Of a stretch of DNA of 64,000 nt, positions 17,257-27,162 are shown piece after piece (position 1 is the stretch's first letter; every line of letters starts with the position of its first letter). The position numbers and the translations under genes are program-made. The stretch lies in the NCBI RefSeq assembly GCF_001279005.1, contig NZ_LGCN01000204.1:1-64000 (forward strand). The letters are read 5' to 3'. The stretch is from Streptomyces caelestis. GTDB lineage: Bacteria > Actinomycetota > Actinomycetes > Streptomycetales > Streptomycetaceae. The notes under the pieces are model-generated. The model ran no database searches. It saw only the letters and a list, made by a program, of their open reading frames with translations, and was not told the origin of the DNA.

Positions 17257-17290
17257 GTCTGGACCGTACCTCCCGCTTTTCCCCTTGCGA

Positions 17291-17352
17291 CGTTACCCCT
17301 CATAGGGCAGCATGCGGTAACGGATACCGGTTGACCGGCTCTGCCGGTAACG
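17291..17352. promoter_or_regulatory. Three GGTAACG elements between the CGNR regulator and VOC genes
   Basis: CGTTACC at 17291-17297 (inverted), and GGTAACG at 17316-17322 and 17346-17352. The copies start 25 and 30 nt apart and lie between the divergent promoters, with the last just before the VOC ribosome binding site. Three exact heptamers in about 60 nt, in a genome where AT-containing words are rare, suggest an operator array. Confidence 0.5.
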
Positions 17353-17366
17353 ATGAGGAGGAAGTC

Positions 17367-17726
17367 ATGCCCGTTGCCAAGGTGGGATCCGTCGTTCTGG
17401 ACTGTCCGGACCCGCGCGCGCTGGCCGATTTCTACGCCGGGGTGGTGGGCGGCACCGTGGTGGACGAGGGCGAGTGGGTGGACCTCAAGGTGCCCGGCGG
17501 CCCGGTCGTCGCCTTCCAGGCGTCCCCCGGGTACGCACCGCCGCGGTGGCCGTCGGCCGACGGCTCGCAGCAGTTCCACCTGGACCTGACGGTCGAGGAC
17601 CTGGACGCGGCCGAGAAGGAGGTCCTGGCGCTGGGCGCGAGGCCGCTGGACGCGGACGACCGCACGCGGACCTTCCGGGTTTACGCGGATCCGGCCGGGC
17701 ACCCGTTCTGCCTGTGCGCCGGCTGA
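17367..17726 (+). CDS. VOC (glyoxalase/bleomycin-resistance fold) protein
   Basis: A 119-residue single-domain VOC protein: VGSVVLDCPDPRALADFYAGVVGG at the start, QFHLDLTVEDLDAAEKEVLALGA in the middle, and FRVYADPAGHPFCLC at the end. Metal-ligand positions (H in QFHLDL, E or Q near the end) are partly present. ATG 17367 follows GAGGAGG. Proteins of this DUF/glyoxalase-like subgroup are common in Streptomyces, with unknown substrates. It is first of a tandem pair, with the second gene 25 nt downstream. Confidence 0.82.
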   Translation: MPVAKVGSVVLDCPDPRALADFYAGVVGGTVVDEGEWVDLKVPGGPVVAFQASPGYAPPRWPSADGSQQFHLDLTVEDLDAAEKEVLALGARPLDADDRTRTFRVYADPAGHPFCLCAG

Positions 17727-17751
17727 CCCGCTGATCCCCGGAGGATGATCC

Positions 17752-18144
17752 ATGGCCCCCGTGGCCCGTTTCCGTTCCGTCGTTCTCGACTGCCCCGACC
17801 CGCGTGAACTGGCCGTCTTCTACGCGGCCGTCGGGGGCGGCACGCCCGTGGAGGAGGACCCGGACCGGGTGGTGCTGCAGGTCCCCGCGGGACCCCGGCT
17901 CGCCTTCCAGCGGGCGCCGGGGCACACCCCGCCGAAGTGGCCGAGCGCCGACCACGACTCCCAGCAGTTCCACCTCGACTTCGACGCCGGCGGGACCTGG
18001 GAGGAGGTCGACGCGGCCGAGGAGAAGGTGCTGGCACTGGGGGCGCGGGTGCTGGACCGGGAGGACTCCGAGAGCAAGGGCTTCCGGGTGTACGCCGATC
18101 CGGCGGGGCATCCGTTCTGCCTCTGCCGGATCGAACAGCCCTAG
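17752..18144 (+). CDS. VOC family protein, tandem paralog
   Basis: A 130-residue paralog of the preceding gene, sharing SVVLDCPDPRELAVFYAAVGGG, QQFHLDFD, VLALGARVLD and FRVYADPAGHPFCLC. Compared with its neighbour it has an insertion (GGTWEEVDAAEEK) in the middle. ATG 17752 follows CGGAGGATG. The pair is probably one transcript and a local duplication; function is unknown. Confidence 0.82.
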   Translation: MAPVARFRSVVLDCPDPRELAVFYAAVGGGTPVEEDPDRVVLQVPAGPRLAFQRAPGHTPPKWPSADHDSQQFHLDFDAGGTWEEVDAAEEKVLALGARVLDREDSESKGFRVYADPAGHPFCLCRIEQP

Positions 18145-18372
18145 CCGTCCGGCCCGGTGGCGCCGGGCCCACAGGGGCGGCGGGGACGGCGGCGGGTCGG
18201 GGGCCGGCGTCCGGTTCGCAGACGTGCTCGTACGTCTCCGGCGGGGTGCGGACCGTCCTGGAGACCGGCCGTCACGGGCTCCGTACGTCATGCCCCGGCG
18301 GTACGGTCGGCGTCGCGCGGAGCGCCCGCCGGCTTCCCGGTGGCCGGGGGCACGGCCGCCCCCGGCCGCCCT

Positions 18373-19551
18373 TCAGCCGTCCAGCGACTCGAGCGTGGCG
18401 TGGGACGGCGCCCGGGTCTCCTGGAGGCTCCGGGCCACGTCCTCCGCGGCGCCCAGCACCCGTACCGCGTTCTTCCAGGTGAGCTTGGCCAGGTCGGTCC
18501 TCGACCAGCCGCGGTCGAGGAGCTCGGCGATCAGGTTCGGGTAGCAGGAGACGTCGCCGAGGCCGTCGGGGGTGAAGGCCGTGCCGTCGTAGTCGCCGCC
18601 GATGCCGAGGTGGTCGACGCCGGCGACCTCGCGCATGTGGTCGAGGTGGTCGGCCACGGTGGACACGGTGGCGACCGGGCGCGGGTGGGTCTCCTCGAAG
18701 GCGCGGTGGACCTTCATCCCCTCGGCGGTGGTGTCGAGGTGGTGGAAGCCGTGCGCGCGCATGTTCTCGTCGGCCGCGGCGGTCCAGTCGACGGCCGCCT
18801 GGAGCACGAACTTCGGCACGAACGTCACCATCGCGACGCCGCCGTTGGCGGGCAGCCGCTCCAGGACGTCGTCCGGGATGTTGCGCGGGTGGTCGCAGAC
18901 CGCGCGGGCGGAGGAGTGGGAGAAGATCACCGGCGCGGAGGTGGCGTCCAGCGCGTCCCGCATGGTCGTCGCGGCGACGTGGGAGAGGTCGACCAGCATG
19001 CCGAGCCGGTTCATCTCCCGCACCACCTCGCGGCCGAAGGCCGACAGTCCGCCCACGCCGGGCTCGTCGGTCGCCGAGTCCGCCCAGGCCACGTTGAAGT
19101 TGTGGGTGAGGGTCAGGTAGCGGACGCCGAGGTCGTACAACCCGCGCAGGGTGCCGAGGGAGTTCGCGATGGAGTGGCCGCCCTCCGCCCCCATGAGGGA
19201 GGCGATACGGCCCTGGCCGCGCGCGGCCTCCATGTCGGCGGCGGTCAGCGCGGGCGCCAGCTCCCGCGGGTGACGGGCCAGCAGCCGACGTACGCAGTCG
19301 ATCTGTTCCAGCGTGGCCGGCACCGGGTCGGGCCGGTCCGCGCGGACGTACACCGACCAGAACTGCGCGCCGACCCCGCCCGCGCGCAGCCGGGGTATGT
19401 CGGTGTGCAGGTGGGCGGACTGGTCGCCGGCGATGTCGCGGGCGCCGAGGTCGTAGCGGACCTGTTCGCGCAGCGCCCACGGCAGGTCGTTGTGCCCGTC
19501 GACGACGGGGAACTCGGCCAGCAGCGCGCGGGCGTCGTCGAGGGACGTCAT
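18373..19551 (-). CDS. Membrane dipeptidase family (M19, renal dipeptidase-like)
   Basis: A 392-residue zinc dipeptidase-like protein. [10 protein letters not shown] at about 17-26 supplies the HxD zinc ligands; [31 protein letters not shown] contains the bridging glutamate; [12 protein letters not shown] and [11 protein letters not shown] supply further histidines; [10 protein letters not shown] gives the last aspartate. No signal peptide is seen, so it is probably cytosolic. ATG 19551 is chosen; GTG 19569 would overlap the purE stop as GTGA and is also possible. It follows purK-purE on the same strand and may be read from the same transcript. Confidence 0.87.
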   Translation of the reverse strand: MTSLDDARALLAEFPVVDGHNDLPWALREQVRYDLGARDIAGDQSAHLHTDIPRLRAGGVGAQFWSVYVRADRPDPVPATLEQIDCVRRLLARHPRELAPALTAADMEAARGQGRIASLMGAEGGHSIANSLGTLRGLYDLGVRYLTLTHNFNVAWADSATDEPGVGGLSAFGREVVREMNRLGMLVDLSHVAATTMRDALDATSAPVIFSHSSARAVCDHPRNIPDDVLERLPANGGVAMVTFVPKFVLQAAVDWTAAADENMRAHGFHHLDTTAEGMKVHRAFEETHPRPVATVSTVADHLDHMREVAGVDHLGIGGDYDGTAFTPDGLGDVSCYPNLIAELLDRGWSRTDLAKLTWKNAVRVLGAAEDVARSLQETRAPSHATLESLDG

Positions 19552-19565
19552 GGCACCCGCCCCGC

Positions 19566-20090
19566 TCACTTGCCGAAGCCGAAGCCGTTGCCGGAGCCCT
19601 CGGCCTTGGCGCGCAGCCGCCTGCCCTTCTCGGTGGCCTGGTCGTTCAGCTCCTGCTGGAACTCCCGCATGCGGCCGAGGAGTTCCTCGTCATGGGCGGC
19701 GAGGATACGGGCCGCGAGCAGGCCCGCGTTGCGGGCGCCGGCCACCGAGACGGTGGCGACCGGGACGCCGGCCGGCATCTGCACGATGGACAGCAGGGAG
19801 TCCATGCCGTCGAGGTACTTCAGCGGGACGGGCACGCCGATGACGGGCAGCGGGGTGACGGAGGCGAGCATGCCGGGCAGGTGGGCGGCGCCGCCCGCGC
19901 CCGCGATGATCACCTTGAGCCCCCGGTCCGCGGCCTGCTCGCCGTACGCGATCATCTCGCGGGGCATGCGGTGCGCGGAGACGACGTCGACCTCGTAGGC
20001 GACCTCGAACTCGTCGAGGGCCTTGGCGGCCGCCTCCATGACGGGCCAGTCGGAGTCCGAACCCATGACGATGCCGACAACGGGACTCAT
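19566..20090 (-). CDS. purE: N5-carboxyaminoimidazole ribonucleotide mutase
   Basis: A 174-residue class I PurE, converting N5-CAIR to CAIR in de novo purine synthesis. The signature [20 protein letters not shown] opens the protein, followed by [11 protein letters not shown] (active-site histidine), [16 protein letters not shown] and [33 protein letters not shown] 20090 overlaps the purK stop by 4 nt (ATGA), so the two are translationally coupled. The tail, after the family core, is Lys/Arg/Gly-rich. Confidence 0.96.
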   Translation of the reverse strand: MSPVVGIVMGSDSDWPVMEAAAKALDEFEVAYEVDVVSAHRMPREMIAYGEQAADRGLKVIIAGAGGAAHLPGMLASVTPLPVIGVPVPLKYLDGMDSLLSIVQMPAGVPVATVSVAGARNAGLLAARILAAHDEELLGRMREFQQELNDQATEKGRRLRAKAEGSGNGFGFGK

Positions 20091-21226
20091 TCGGTGATCG
20101 TGCCTCTCAGGTAGCCGGCTGCGTGACGGGCGCGCTCCAGCACGTCGTCCAGGTCGTCGCCGTAAGTGTTGACGTGGCCCACCTTGCGGCCGGGCTTCAC
20201 GTCCTTGCCGTACATGTGGATCTTCAGCTGGGGGTCGCGGGCCATGCAGTGCAGGTACGCGGAGTACATGTCCGGGTAGTCGCCGCCGAGGACGTTGACC
20301 ATGACCGTCCACTTCGCGCGCGGGCGGGGGTCGCCGAGCGGGAGGTCGAGGACGGCGCGGACGTGGTTGGCGAACTGCGAGGTGATCGCGCCGTCCATGG
20401 ACCAGTGTCCGGAGTTGTGCGGGCGCATCGCGAGCTCGTTGACGAGGATGCGGCCGTCGCGGGTCTGGAACAGCTCGACCGCGAGGTGGCCGACGACGCC
20501 GAGTTCCTTGGCGATGTTCAGCGCCATCTCCTCGGCCTTCAGCGCGAGGTCCTCGGCGAGGCCGGGGGCGGGCGCGATCACCGTGTCGCAGACGCCGTTC
20601 ACCTGCCGCGACTCGACGACGGGGTAGGCGACGGCCTGTCCGTGCGGGGAGCGGACCACGTTGGCGGCCAGCTCGCGCACGAAGTCGACCTTCTCCTCGG
20701 CGAGGACGGCGACACCCGCCCTGAACGGCTCGGCCGCCTCCTCGGCGGAGTCGACGACCCACACGCCCTTGCCGTCGTAACCGCCGCGGACCGTCTTGAG
20801 GACGACCGGGAAGCCGTCGCCCTCCGCCGCGAACGCCGTCACGTCCTCGGGGTCGGCGACGATGCGGTGCCGCGGGCACGGCACGCCGATCGCGTCGAGC
20901 TTCGCGCGCATCACGCCCTTGTCCTGGGCGTGCACCAGCGCGTCGGGGCCCGGGCGGACGGGGATGCCGTCCGCCTCCAGGGCCCTGAGGTGCTCGGTGG
21001 GCACGTGCTCGTGGTCGAAGGTGATCACGTCGCAGCCGCGCGCGAACGCGCGCAGCGTCTCCAGGTCGCGGTAGTCGCCGACGACGACGTCGCCGACGAC
21101 CTGCGCCGCGGAATCCTGCGGAGTGTCACTGAGGAGCTTGAACCTGATGCCGAACGGGATGCCCGCCTCGTGTGTCATACGAGCGAGCTGGCCACCGCCG
21201 ACCATGCCGACTACCGGGAACGTCAC
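20087..21226 (-). CDS. purK: N5-carboxyaminoimidazole ribonucleotide synthase
   Basis: A 379-residue ATP-grasp enzyme making N5-CAIR from AIR, ATP and bicarbonate, the step before Pur[21 protein letters not shown] opens the protein. [10 protein letters not shown], the ATP-grasp segment [17 protein letters not shown] and [26 protein letters not shown] are all present. GTG 21226 gives [12 protein letters not shown]; no longer form is conserved in the family. The gene diverges from the GtrA gene at 21377. Confidence 0.96.
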   Translation of the reverse strand: MTFPVVGMVGGGQLARMTHEAGIPFGIRFKLLSDTPQDSAAQVVGDVVVGDYRDLETLRAFARGCDVITFDHEHVPTEHLRALEADGIPVRPGPDALVHAQDKGVMRAKLDAIGVPCPRHRIVADPEDVTAFAAEGDGFPVVLKTVRGGYDGKGVWVVDSAEEAAEPFRAGVAVLAEEKVDFVRELAANVVRSPHGQAVAYPVVESRQVNGVCDTVIAPAPGLAEDLALKAEEMALNIAKELGVVGHLAVELFQTRDGRILVNELAMRPHNSGHWSMDGAITSQFANHVRAVLDLPLGDPRPRAKWTVMVNVLGGDYPDMYSAYLHCMARDPQLKIHMYGKDVKPGRKVGHVNTYGDDLDDVLERARHAAGYLRGTITE

Positions 21227-21376
21227 GCCCCCAGGGTATCGGCCGAGCCACCGTGGCCGATTTACCGGTCCCCCGGACGGGCCGCGGCCGGGATCCTCGT
21301 CCGCAGGAAGATCGCGGGGACGGGTGGTTAGCATGGTCTGATTGACGCCGACCGAGGGACGGGGGTCAGCACGACC

Positions 21377-21919
21377 ATGGGACGCGGTTCCTCAGGGCCT
21401 CCGACCACGGCCCCGGCACCGCCTCCGCGCGGCGGTGTGCGGGAGCGGTTCGACCGGCTCGTCCGTGAGGTGGCGAAGTTCGGCGCGGTCGGCGGAGCCG
21501 GCCTGCTGGTCAACCTCCTCGTGTTCAACCTGGTCCGGCAGGTGACGGACCTCCAGGTGGTGCGGGCGAGCGTCATAGCGACCGTCGTCGCGATCGTCTT
21601 CAACTACATCGGCTTCCGCTACTTCGCCTACCGGGACCGCGACAGGTCCGGGCGCACCCGGGAGATGTCGCTGTTCCTGCTGTTCAGCGTGGCCGGCCTG
21701 GTGATCGAGAACGGCGTGCTGTACACGGCGACGTACGGCTTCGGCTGGGACAGCCCGCTGCAGAGCAACATCTTCAAGTTCTTCGGCATCGGTGTGGCGA
21801 CCCTGTTCCGCTTCTGGTCGTACCGCACCTGGGTGTTCCGCGCGCTGCCGGCCCGGGAGCCGGTGACGCGGGGCGCCGCGCGCCCCGAGGGCTCCCGCGC
21901 GACGCAGCGCGTGCTGTAG
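21377..21919 (+). CDS. GtrA family membrane protein
   Basis: A 180-residue protein with four predicted helices: FGAVGGAGLLVNLLVFNLV, ASVIATVVAIVFNYIGFRY, MSLFLLFSVAGLVIENGVLY, and FFGIGVATLFRFWSYR. These match the GtrA/DPMS fold thought to move or anchor polyprenyl-linked sugars. FNYIGFRYFAYR and FRFWSYRTWVFR are the conserved end-of-helix motifs. It is divergent from purK. A role in envelope glycan assembly is plausible from the family. Confidence 0.88.
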   Translation: MGRGSSGPPTTAPAPPPRGGVRERFDRLVREVAKFGAVGGAGLLVNLLVFNLVRQVTDLQVVRASVIATVVAIVFNYIGFRYFAYRDRDRSGRTREMSLFLLFSVAGLVIENGVLYTATYGFGWDSPLQSNIFKFFGIGVATLFRFWSYRTWVFRALPAREPVTRGAARPEGSRATQRVL

Positions 21920-22141
21920 GGCCTGCCCGGCGGACCATGCCGGAGACGCGGGGCCCGACACACATCCGCGGCATTGCCGTCGGTTGCCGGCTCCCCCACG
22001 CTCGGCTTCGCTCGCGCGGGAGGGGCCCCCATCGCGTCGACGCCCTCCTCCGCCTCGCAGGCGCACGCACCAGGCCCCGCTCACCCGTGCTTCGAAGCGC
22101 CGCCGGTCTCCTCCGTTTTCCCGCCGGACAGGCCTTGGCCG

Positions 22142-23416
22142 TCAGCGCACCGTCCGGCGGGACTCGTCGTCCGGGGACTTCTGCGGGGGTGTGCGGGAGA
22201 GGAACAGGCCGAAGACGGCCGGACTGGCCTGGAGCATCTCCAGCCGACCGCCGTCCGCCTCCGCCAGGTCGCGGGCGACGGCGAGGCCGATGCCGGTGGA
22301 GTTGTGGCCGCTGATCGCCCGTTCGAAGATCCGCGAGCCCAGGTCGGCGGGGACGCCCGGACCCTCGTCGGTGACCTCGACGACCACCTGGTTGCCGGTG
22401 ACCCGGGTGCGCAGGGCGACCGTGCCGCCGCCGTGCATCAGCGAGTTCTCGATCAGCGCGGCCAGCACCTGGGCGACGGCGCCCGGCGTGCCCACCGCCC
22501 GCAGCTCCCGTTTGCCGGAGGTGACGATCGCCCGGCCCGCGCTGCGGTAGGCGGGGCGCCACTCGGCGAGCTGCTGCTTGATGACCTCGTCGAGGTCGAA
22601 GGTGACCGCGGAGCCGGTGCGGGGGTCGCGGGAATTGGTCAGCAGCCGCTCCACCACGTCCGTCAGCCGCTCCACCTGCGCCAGCGCGATCGTCGCCTCC
22701 TCCTTCACCGTCTCCAGGTCGTCGGTGAGGGTGATCTCCTCCAGCCGCATGGACAGGGCGGTGAGGGGCGTGCGCAGCTGGTGGGAGGCGTCGGCGGCCA
22801 GCCGCCGCTCCGCGGTCAGCATACGGGCGATGCGCTCGGCGGAGCGGTCCAGCACGTCCGCGACCCGGTCCAGCTCGGGAACGCCGTAGCGGCGGTGGCG
22901 GGGGCGCGGGTCGCCGGAGCCGAGGCGCTCGGCGGTCTCCGCGAGGTCGGTCAGCGGGGAGGCGAGCCTGTTGGCCTGGCGGATCGCCAGCAGCACCGCC
23001 GCGACCACCGCGAGCAGCGCCACCAGGCCGATGATCAGCAGCGTACGGCCGACCTCCCGGGTCACCGAGGAGCGCGGCTCCTGGACGGTGACCGTCTCGC
23101 CCTCCTCGCCGGGCGCCGAGCCGCTGATGACGTCGCCGTCCGGCTTGGCGCCGACCTCGATGGGCGGCTTGCCGGGGATCCGGATGACGGCGTACCGGTC
23201 CTCGGTGACCTGGTTGCTGAGGATCTCGGCGGTGACCTTGTCCTCGACGATCAGCCGGCTGTCGACGATGCTGGCCAGCCGTACCGCCTCGGACTCCACC
23301 CGCTCCCTGGCGCTCTCGCTGATGGTGCGGGTCTCGACGATGACCAGGGAGACGCCGAAGACGGCGATCACGACGAGCACCACGGCGAGCGTGGACTGGA
23401 TCAGACGGCGGCGCAT
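22142..23416 (-). CDS. draK: Sensor histidine kinase, DraK-like
   Basis: A 424-residue kinase: helix at about 5-27, a short extracytoplasmic sensor of about 90 residues (with the acidic GSAPGEEGETVTVQEP segment), a second helix at about 126-146, HAMP-like linker, the H-box ASHQLRTPL at about 208, the N-box ENSLMHGG, and G-boxes DEGPGVP and GHNSTGIGLAVARDL. It lies 33 nt downstream of its response regulator. The name is based on its position beside purE/purK and on similarity to the S. coelicolor DraR/DraK pair, which influences secondary metabolism and was linked to pH and nitrogen responses; the signal here is not evident. Confidence 0.85.
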   Translation of the reverse strand: MRRRLIQSTLAVVLVVIAVFGVSLVIVETRTISESARERVESEAVRLASIVDSRLIVEDKVTAEILSNQVTEDRYAVIRIPGKPPIEVGAKPDGDVISGSAPGEEGETVTVQEPRSSVTREVGRTLLIIGLVALLAVVAAVLLAIRQANRLASPLTDLAETAERLGSGDPRPRHRRYGVPELDRVADVLDRSAERIARMLTAERRLAADASHQLRTPLTALSMRLEEITLTDDLETVKEEATIALAQVERLTDVVERLLTNSRDPRTGSAVTFDLDEVIKQQLAEWRPAYRSAGRAIVTSGKRELRAVGTPGAVAQVLAALIENSLMHGGGTVALRTRVTGNQVVVEVTDEGPGVPADLGSRIFERAISGHNSTGIGLAVARDLAEADGGRLEMLQASPAVFGLFLSRTPPQKSPDDESRRTVR

Positions 23417-23449
23417 GTCCTCTTACTCACTGGCGAACCCCGACGGGGT

Positions 23450-24127
23450 TCAGCTCTTCTCGAACCGGAAGCCCACACCGCGCACGGTCGCGATGTAGCG
23501 GGGGTTGGCCGCGTCGTCGCCCAGCTTCTTGCGCAGCCAGGAGATGTGCATGTCGAGGGTCTTGGTGGAGGACCACCAGGTGGTGTCCCAGACCTCGCGC
23601 ATCAACTGGTCGCGGGTGACGACCCGGCCCGCGTCCCGCACCAGGACCCGCAGCAGGTCGAACTCCTTCGCGGTGAGCTGGAGCTCCTCGTCGCCCATCC
23701 ACGCCCGGTGCGACTCGACGTCGATGCGCACCCCGTGGGTGGCGGGCGGCTGCTGGGGCTCGGCGGAACCGCGCCGCAGCAGGGCCCGCACCCGGGCCAG
23801 CAGCTCGGCGAGCCGGAACGGCTTGGTGACGTAGTCGTCGGCGCCCGCGTCCAGGCCGACGACCGTGTCCACCTCGTCGGCGCGCGCGGTCAGGATCAGC
23901 AGGGGGACCGTGTGCCCCTCGGAGCGGAGCCGGCGGGCGACCTCCAGACCGTCCATGCCGGGCAGTCCGAGATCCAGCACCACCAGGTCGACGCCGCCCT
24001 GCATGCCGGCTTCGAGCGCGGTGGGTCCGTCCTCACGCACCTCGACTTCGTAGCCCTCCCGGCGCAGGGCGCGGGCCAGCGGCTCCGAGATGGACGCGTC
24101 GTCCTCGGCGAGCAGTACACGGGTCAT
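23450..24127 (-). CDS. draR: OmpR-family response regulator, DraR-like
   Basis: A 225-residue regulator. The receiver domain has the acidic pair in LLAEDDAS, phospho-acceptor aspartate in VVLDLGLPGMDG (about 52), threonine in LILTARA and lysine in YVTKPFRLAEL. The C-terminal winged helix includes LQLTAKEFDLLRVLVRDAGR and TLDMHISWLRKKLGD. It is the first gene of a two-gene operon with the histidine kinase. No binding site was identified. Confidence 0.88.
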   Translation of the reverse strand: MTRVLLAEDDASISEPLARALRREGYEVEVREDGPTALEAGMQGGVDLVVLDLGLPGMDGLEVARRLRSEGHTVPLLILTARADEVDTVVGLDAGADDYVTKPFRLAELLARVRALLRRGSAEPQQPPATHGVRIDVESHRAWMGDEELQLTAKEFDLLRVLVRDAGRVVTRDQLMREVWDTTWWSSTKTLDMHISWLRKKLGDDAANPRYIATVRGVGFRFEKS

Positions 24128-24640
24128 GCAGTGATGGTAGTCCCGCCGCCGAGGGGCCCGGGGTGTGATCGCGGGCGTTGTCCCTTACCTCCGGCATGCC
24201 CGTTTCCCACCTACGGCGCTCTTGGTTCGCGCCTGCGGCTGTGGGGTGCGAACCTGAGAGAGACCTTCGAATGGGTGATCGCGGTTCCAGTGAAACCTGT
24301 GATCCCTGTCTCAAGTCCTTCCATATCCGGCACTGTCCTGCCGTATGGTGAATCAACGCCTGTTGCACCACGGGGGCCTTTGGCGCAGTCGACGCCGAGG
24401 GTCTCTTTTGTGTGCGGGCCGGCTTCTCCGCCGGCCCCGGAAGGAATGACCTGTGGCCGGGCCTCCCCGCGCACTGACGCGCGTAGAGGTGTGGATCCCG
24501 GTGGTCGCCGTCCGCCGTTCCGCGACCCGGAGCGGCCTCCCCCGGGCGTGGGGTGGACGGTACGACCCCGCCGGTGCCGGCCGCCCCCCACCGGGCGCGT
24601 ACACGCTCGCGCGACGCGTCCCGACCAGCAAGGATCGACC
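24128..24640. other. Intergenic region between draR and the peptide transporter gene
   Basis: This 513-nt stretch serves both divergent genes and shows no convincing coding frame. It contains GGTTCGC (24224-24230) facing GCGAACC (24248-24254), and a relatively AT-rich part around 24270-24370 where the promoters most probably lie. The last 20 nt hold AGGA before the transporter ATG. Confidence 0.4.
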
Positions 24641-26137
24641 ATGGCGTCCAGCCTGACGAAGGACTCGGTCACCCCGGGCACCCCCGGCTCCGAGAAGACC
24701 TTCTTCGGCCACCCCCGCGGACTGGCCACTCTCTTCATGACCGAGATGTGGGAGCGTTTCTCCTACTACGGCATGAGGGCTCTGCTCCCGCTGTACCTCG
24801 TCGCGCCGGGCGGCCTGGCCCTGAGCGCCGGCACCGCGACGGCGATCTACTCGGTGTACGTGTCGCTGGTGTACCTGCTCGCCATGCCCGGCGGCTGGTT
24901 CGGCGACCGTGTCTGGGGTCCCCGCAAGACCGTCGCCGTCGCCGGCGGCGTCATCATGCTGGGCCACCTGACGCTGGCCCTGCCGTCCTCCGGCACCTTC
25001 TACGCGGGTCTCGGTCTGGTCGCCATCGGCTCCGGCCTGCTGAAGGCCAACATCTCCACCATGGTCGGCCACCTCTACAAGGGCCCGGACGACCCGCGCC
25101 GGGACGGTGGCTTCACCGTCTTCTACATGGGCATCAACCTGGGCGCCTTCGCCGCGCCGCTGATCATCGGCACCATCGGCGAGAGCGTCAACTGGCACCT
25201 GGGCTTCGCGCTCGCCGCGCTGGGCATGGGTCTGGGCCTGGTCCAGTTCCTGCTGGGCAGCCGTCACCTGGACGCGCACTCCAGCGTCGTCCCGAAGCCC
25301 CTGTCGGCCGAGGAGAAGTCCGCCACCCTGCGCAAGGCCGCCCTCTGGGCGGGCATCGCCGTCGTCGCCTACACCGCCCTCGGCCTCTCCGGCCACTACA
25401 CGCTGAACTGGGTCCTGGTCCCGCTGACGCTGCTCGGTGTGATCATCCCGGTGATGGTGCTGGTCCGCATCAAGCGCGACAGGGAGCTCGACCGCGCCGA
25501 GCAGTCGAAGATGTCCGCGTACATCTGGTTCTTCGTCGCCGCGGCCGTGTTCTGGATGATCTACGACCAGGGCGGCTCGACGCTGTCGATCTTCGCCGAC
25601 GCGTCGGCCGACAACACCGTCCTCGGCTGGGGGTTCCCGGTCTCCTGGTACCAGTCGGTCAACCCGGTCCTGATCATGGCGCTGGCCCCGGTCTTCGCCT
25701 GGGTCTGGCTGGCGCTGAACCGGCGCGGCAAGGAGCCGAGCACGATCGTGAAGTTCTCCTCCGGCCTGGTGCTGGTCGGCGCGTCCTTCTTCCTCTTCCT
25801 GGCCCCGCTGTCGATCGCCGAGGGCGGTCACAAGGCGGCGGCGCTGTGGCTGGTGGCGATCTACTTCACGCAGACCGTCGGTGAGCTGCTGCTCTCCCCG
25901 GTCGGCCTGTCGGTCACCACGAAGATGGCGCCCGCGAAGTACGCCTCGCAGATGATGGGCGTCTGGTTCCTGGCCGTCACCGCCGGTGACGCCACGACCG
26001 GTCTGCTCTCCATCGCCGGCGTCGACCTGAACAAGACGGGCATCGTCGCGCTGGAGGCGAGCCTCGCGGTGGTCGCCGGTGTCGCGGTGTGGATGTACCG
26101 CAACAAGGTCAAGGCCCTCATGGGCGACGTGCGCTGA
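24641..26137 (+). CDS. POT/PTR family proton-dependent oligopeptide transporter
   Basis: A 498-residue membrane protein with 12 or more hydrophobic segments. The N-terminal POT signature is clear: FMTEMWERFSYYGMRALLPLYLV (the ExxERFxYY motif, about 32-54), then GGWFGDRVWGPRKTV and the second signature FTVFYMGINLGAFAAPLIIG. It imports di- and tripeptides with protons. ATG 24641 follows AGGATCGACC. A near-perfect 18-bp hairpin terminates it. Confidence 0.92.
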   Translation: MASSLTKDSVTPGTPGSEKTFFGHPRGLATLFMTEMWERFSYYGMRALLPLYLVAPGGLALSAGTATAIYSVYVSLVYLLAMPGGWFGDRVWGPRKTVAVAGGVIMLGHLTLALPSSGTFYAGLGLVAIGSGLLKANISTMVGHLYKGPDDPRRDGGFTVFYMGINLGAFAAPLIIGTIGESVNWHLGFALAALGMGLGLVQFLLGSRHLDAHSSVVPKPLSAEEKSATLRKAALWAGIAVVAYTALGLSGHYTLNWVLVPLTLLGVIIPVMVLVRIKRDRELDRAEQSKMSAYIWFFVAAAVFWMIYDQGGSTLSIFADASADNTVLGWGFPVSWYQSVNPVLIMALAPVFAWVWLALNRRGKEPSTIVKFSSGLVLVGASFFLFLAPLSIAEGGHKAAALWLVAIYFTQTVGELLLSPVGLSVTTKMAPAKYASQMMGVWFLAVTAGDATTGLLSIAGVDLNKTGIVALEASLAVVAGVAVWMYRNKVKALMGDVR

Positions 26138-26161
26138 GCCATCCCCCCCCACGGCTCGACG

Positions 26162-26200
26162 CGAAGGCCCCTGGAAACCGGCGGTTTCCAGGGGCCTTCG
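26162..26200 (+). terminator. Terminator after the POT transporter
   Basis: An 18-bp perfect stem (26162-26179 with 26183-26200) around a GGC loop, 25 nt after the stop. It is the strongest hairpin in the window. Confidence 0.88.
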
Positions 26201-26356
26201 GGCGTTGCGACGAGGCTCCGACGCCGGGTGCTCCGGGTGCTCCGGGTGCGGATCCCGCGGGCGTGCCGGGTCCGGGCCACGCTCGCCCCGGCCACCGTGA
26301 AACCCGGGCCGTGCGCGACGCACCGGGCCCGGGCATGGCGGTGTCCCGGGGCCGGG

Positions 26357-26920
26357 TTACGCCGGTGCTCCGAGTTCCGCCCAGACCGTCTTGCCCGCGA
26401 TGTCCGCGGCCCGGAGGACTCCCCAGTCCAGGCAGAGCCGCTGCACGATGAACATGCCGTGGCCGCCCGGGCGGCCCGCCCGGTGCGGGGTGCGCGGGGC
26501 CGGCTGGCCCGTGCCCCGGTCGGTGACCTCGATCCGGATCACCTTCTTGTCGCAGGTGATGGCCAGATGGTCCGGCCCTTCGGCGTGCAGGCAGGCGTTG
26601 GTGACCAGTTCGGAGACGACGAGCAGGACGTCCTCGGCGGCGGCCCGCCGATCGGCGGTGTCGGCGGGCAGCCAGCCCCACGCGTACAGCGCCTGGCGGG
26701 TGAAGTCACGGGCGAGCGGTACGACGCCGCTCTGGTCGTCGAAGCTCAGCCGGTAGACCTGGCCGCCGCCCGGCGGCCCGGAAGACCCCGACGGCTCGGT
26801 GGGCACGGCGACGCCCCCGTCGGAGGCGCTCGCCGTCGGCGCGCCGCCCCCGGGCGTCCCGGAAGCGCCGCTGGGCTCCGGACCGCGGTCGCCCGGCGGG
26901 TAGGGCCGGGTGGTGCTCAT
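26357..26920 (-). CDS. prsI: Anti-sigma factor with HATPase domain (PrsI-like)
   Basis: A 187-residue protein. After a Gly/Pro/Ser-rich N-terminus of about 50 residues comes an SpoIIAB/RsbW-type ATPase fold: VSELVTNACLHA (N-box, about 103-114), EVTDRGTG (G1) and GGHGMFIVQRLC (G2). Such proteins bind and hold a SigB-type sigma factor and can phosphorylate an anti-anti-sigma partner. It lies 242 nt from the STAS gene on the same strand, and both diverge from the sigma gene. This matches the S. coelicolor SigI module; partner identity is inferred from position. Its stop is a TAA, rare here. Confidence 0.8.
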   Translation of the reverse strand: MSTTRPYPPGDRGPEPSGASGTPGGGAPTASASDGGVAVPTEPSGSSGPPGGGQVYRLSFDDQSGVVPLARDFTRQALYAWGWLPADTADRRAAAEDVLLVVSELVTNACLHAEGPDHLAITCDKKVIRIEVTDRGTGQPAPRTPHRAGRPGGHGMFIVQRLCLDWGVLRAADIAGKTVWAELGAPA

Positions 26921-27162
26921 CAGCGCTTCACCTCACCGTGTCACCAGTTCACGATTCAAAAGTTCCCGTACTAGATCGGTCCCGCGCGGACGACCCATCC
27001 GGTTCCCGGCGCCCTCGCGACCACCGTGCCCGACGCGTTCAGGGTCTCTCCTGCCCGGGCGTGCCGAGGGGACACCCCCGTATTCGCAAGAAAAGGCGTG
27101 CCGGAAGCGGCCCTCCGGCAACGAGGGCGACGCGAGAGCCCGGCCGGGCCTGCCCGCGCGCG

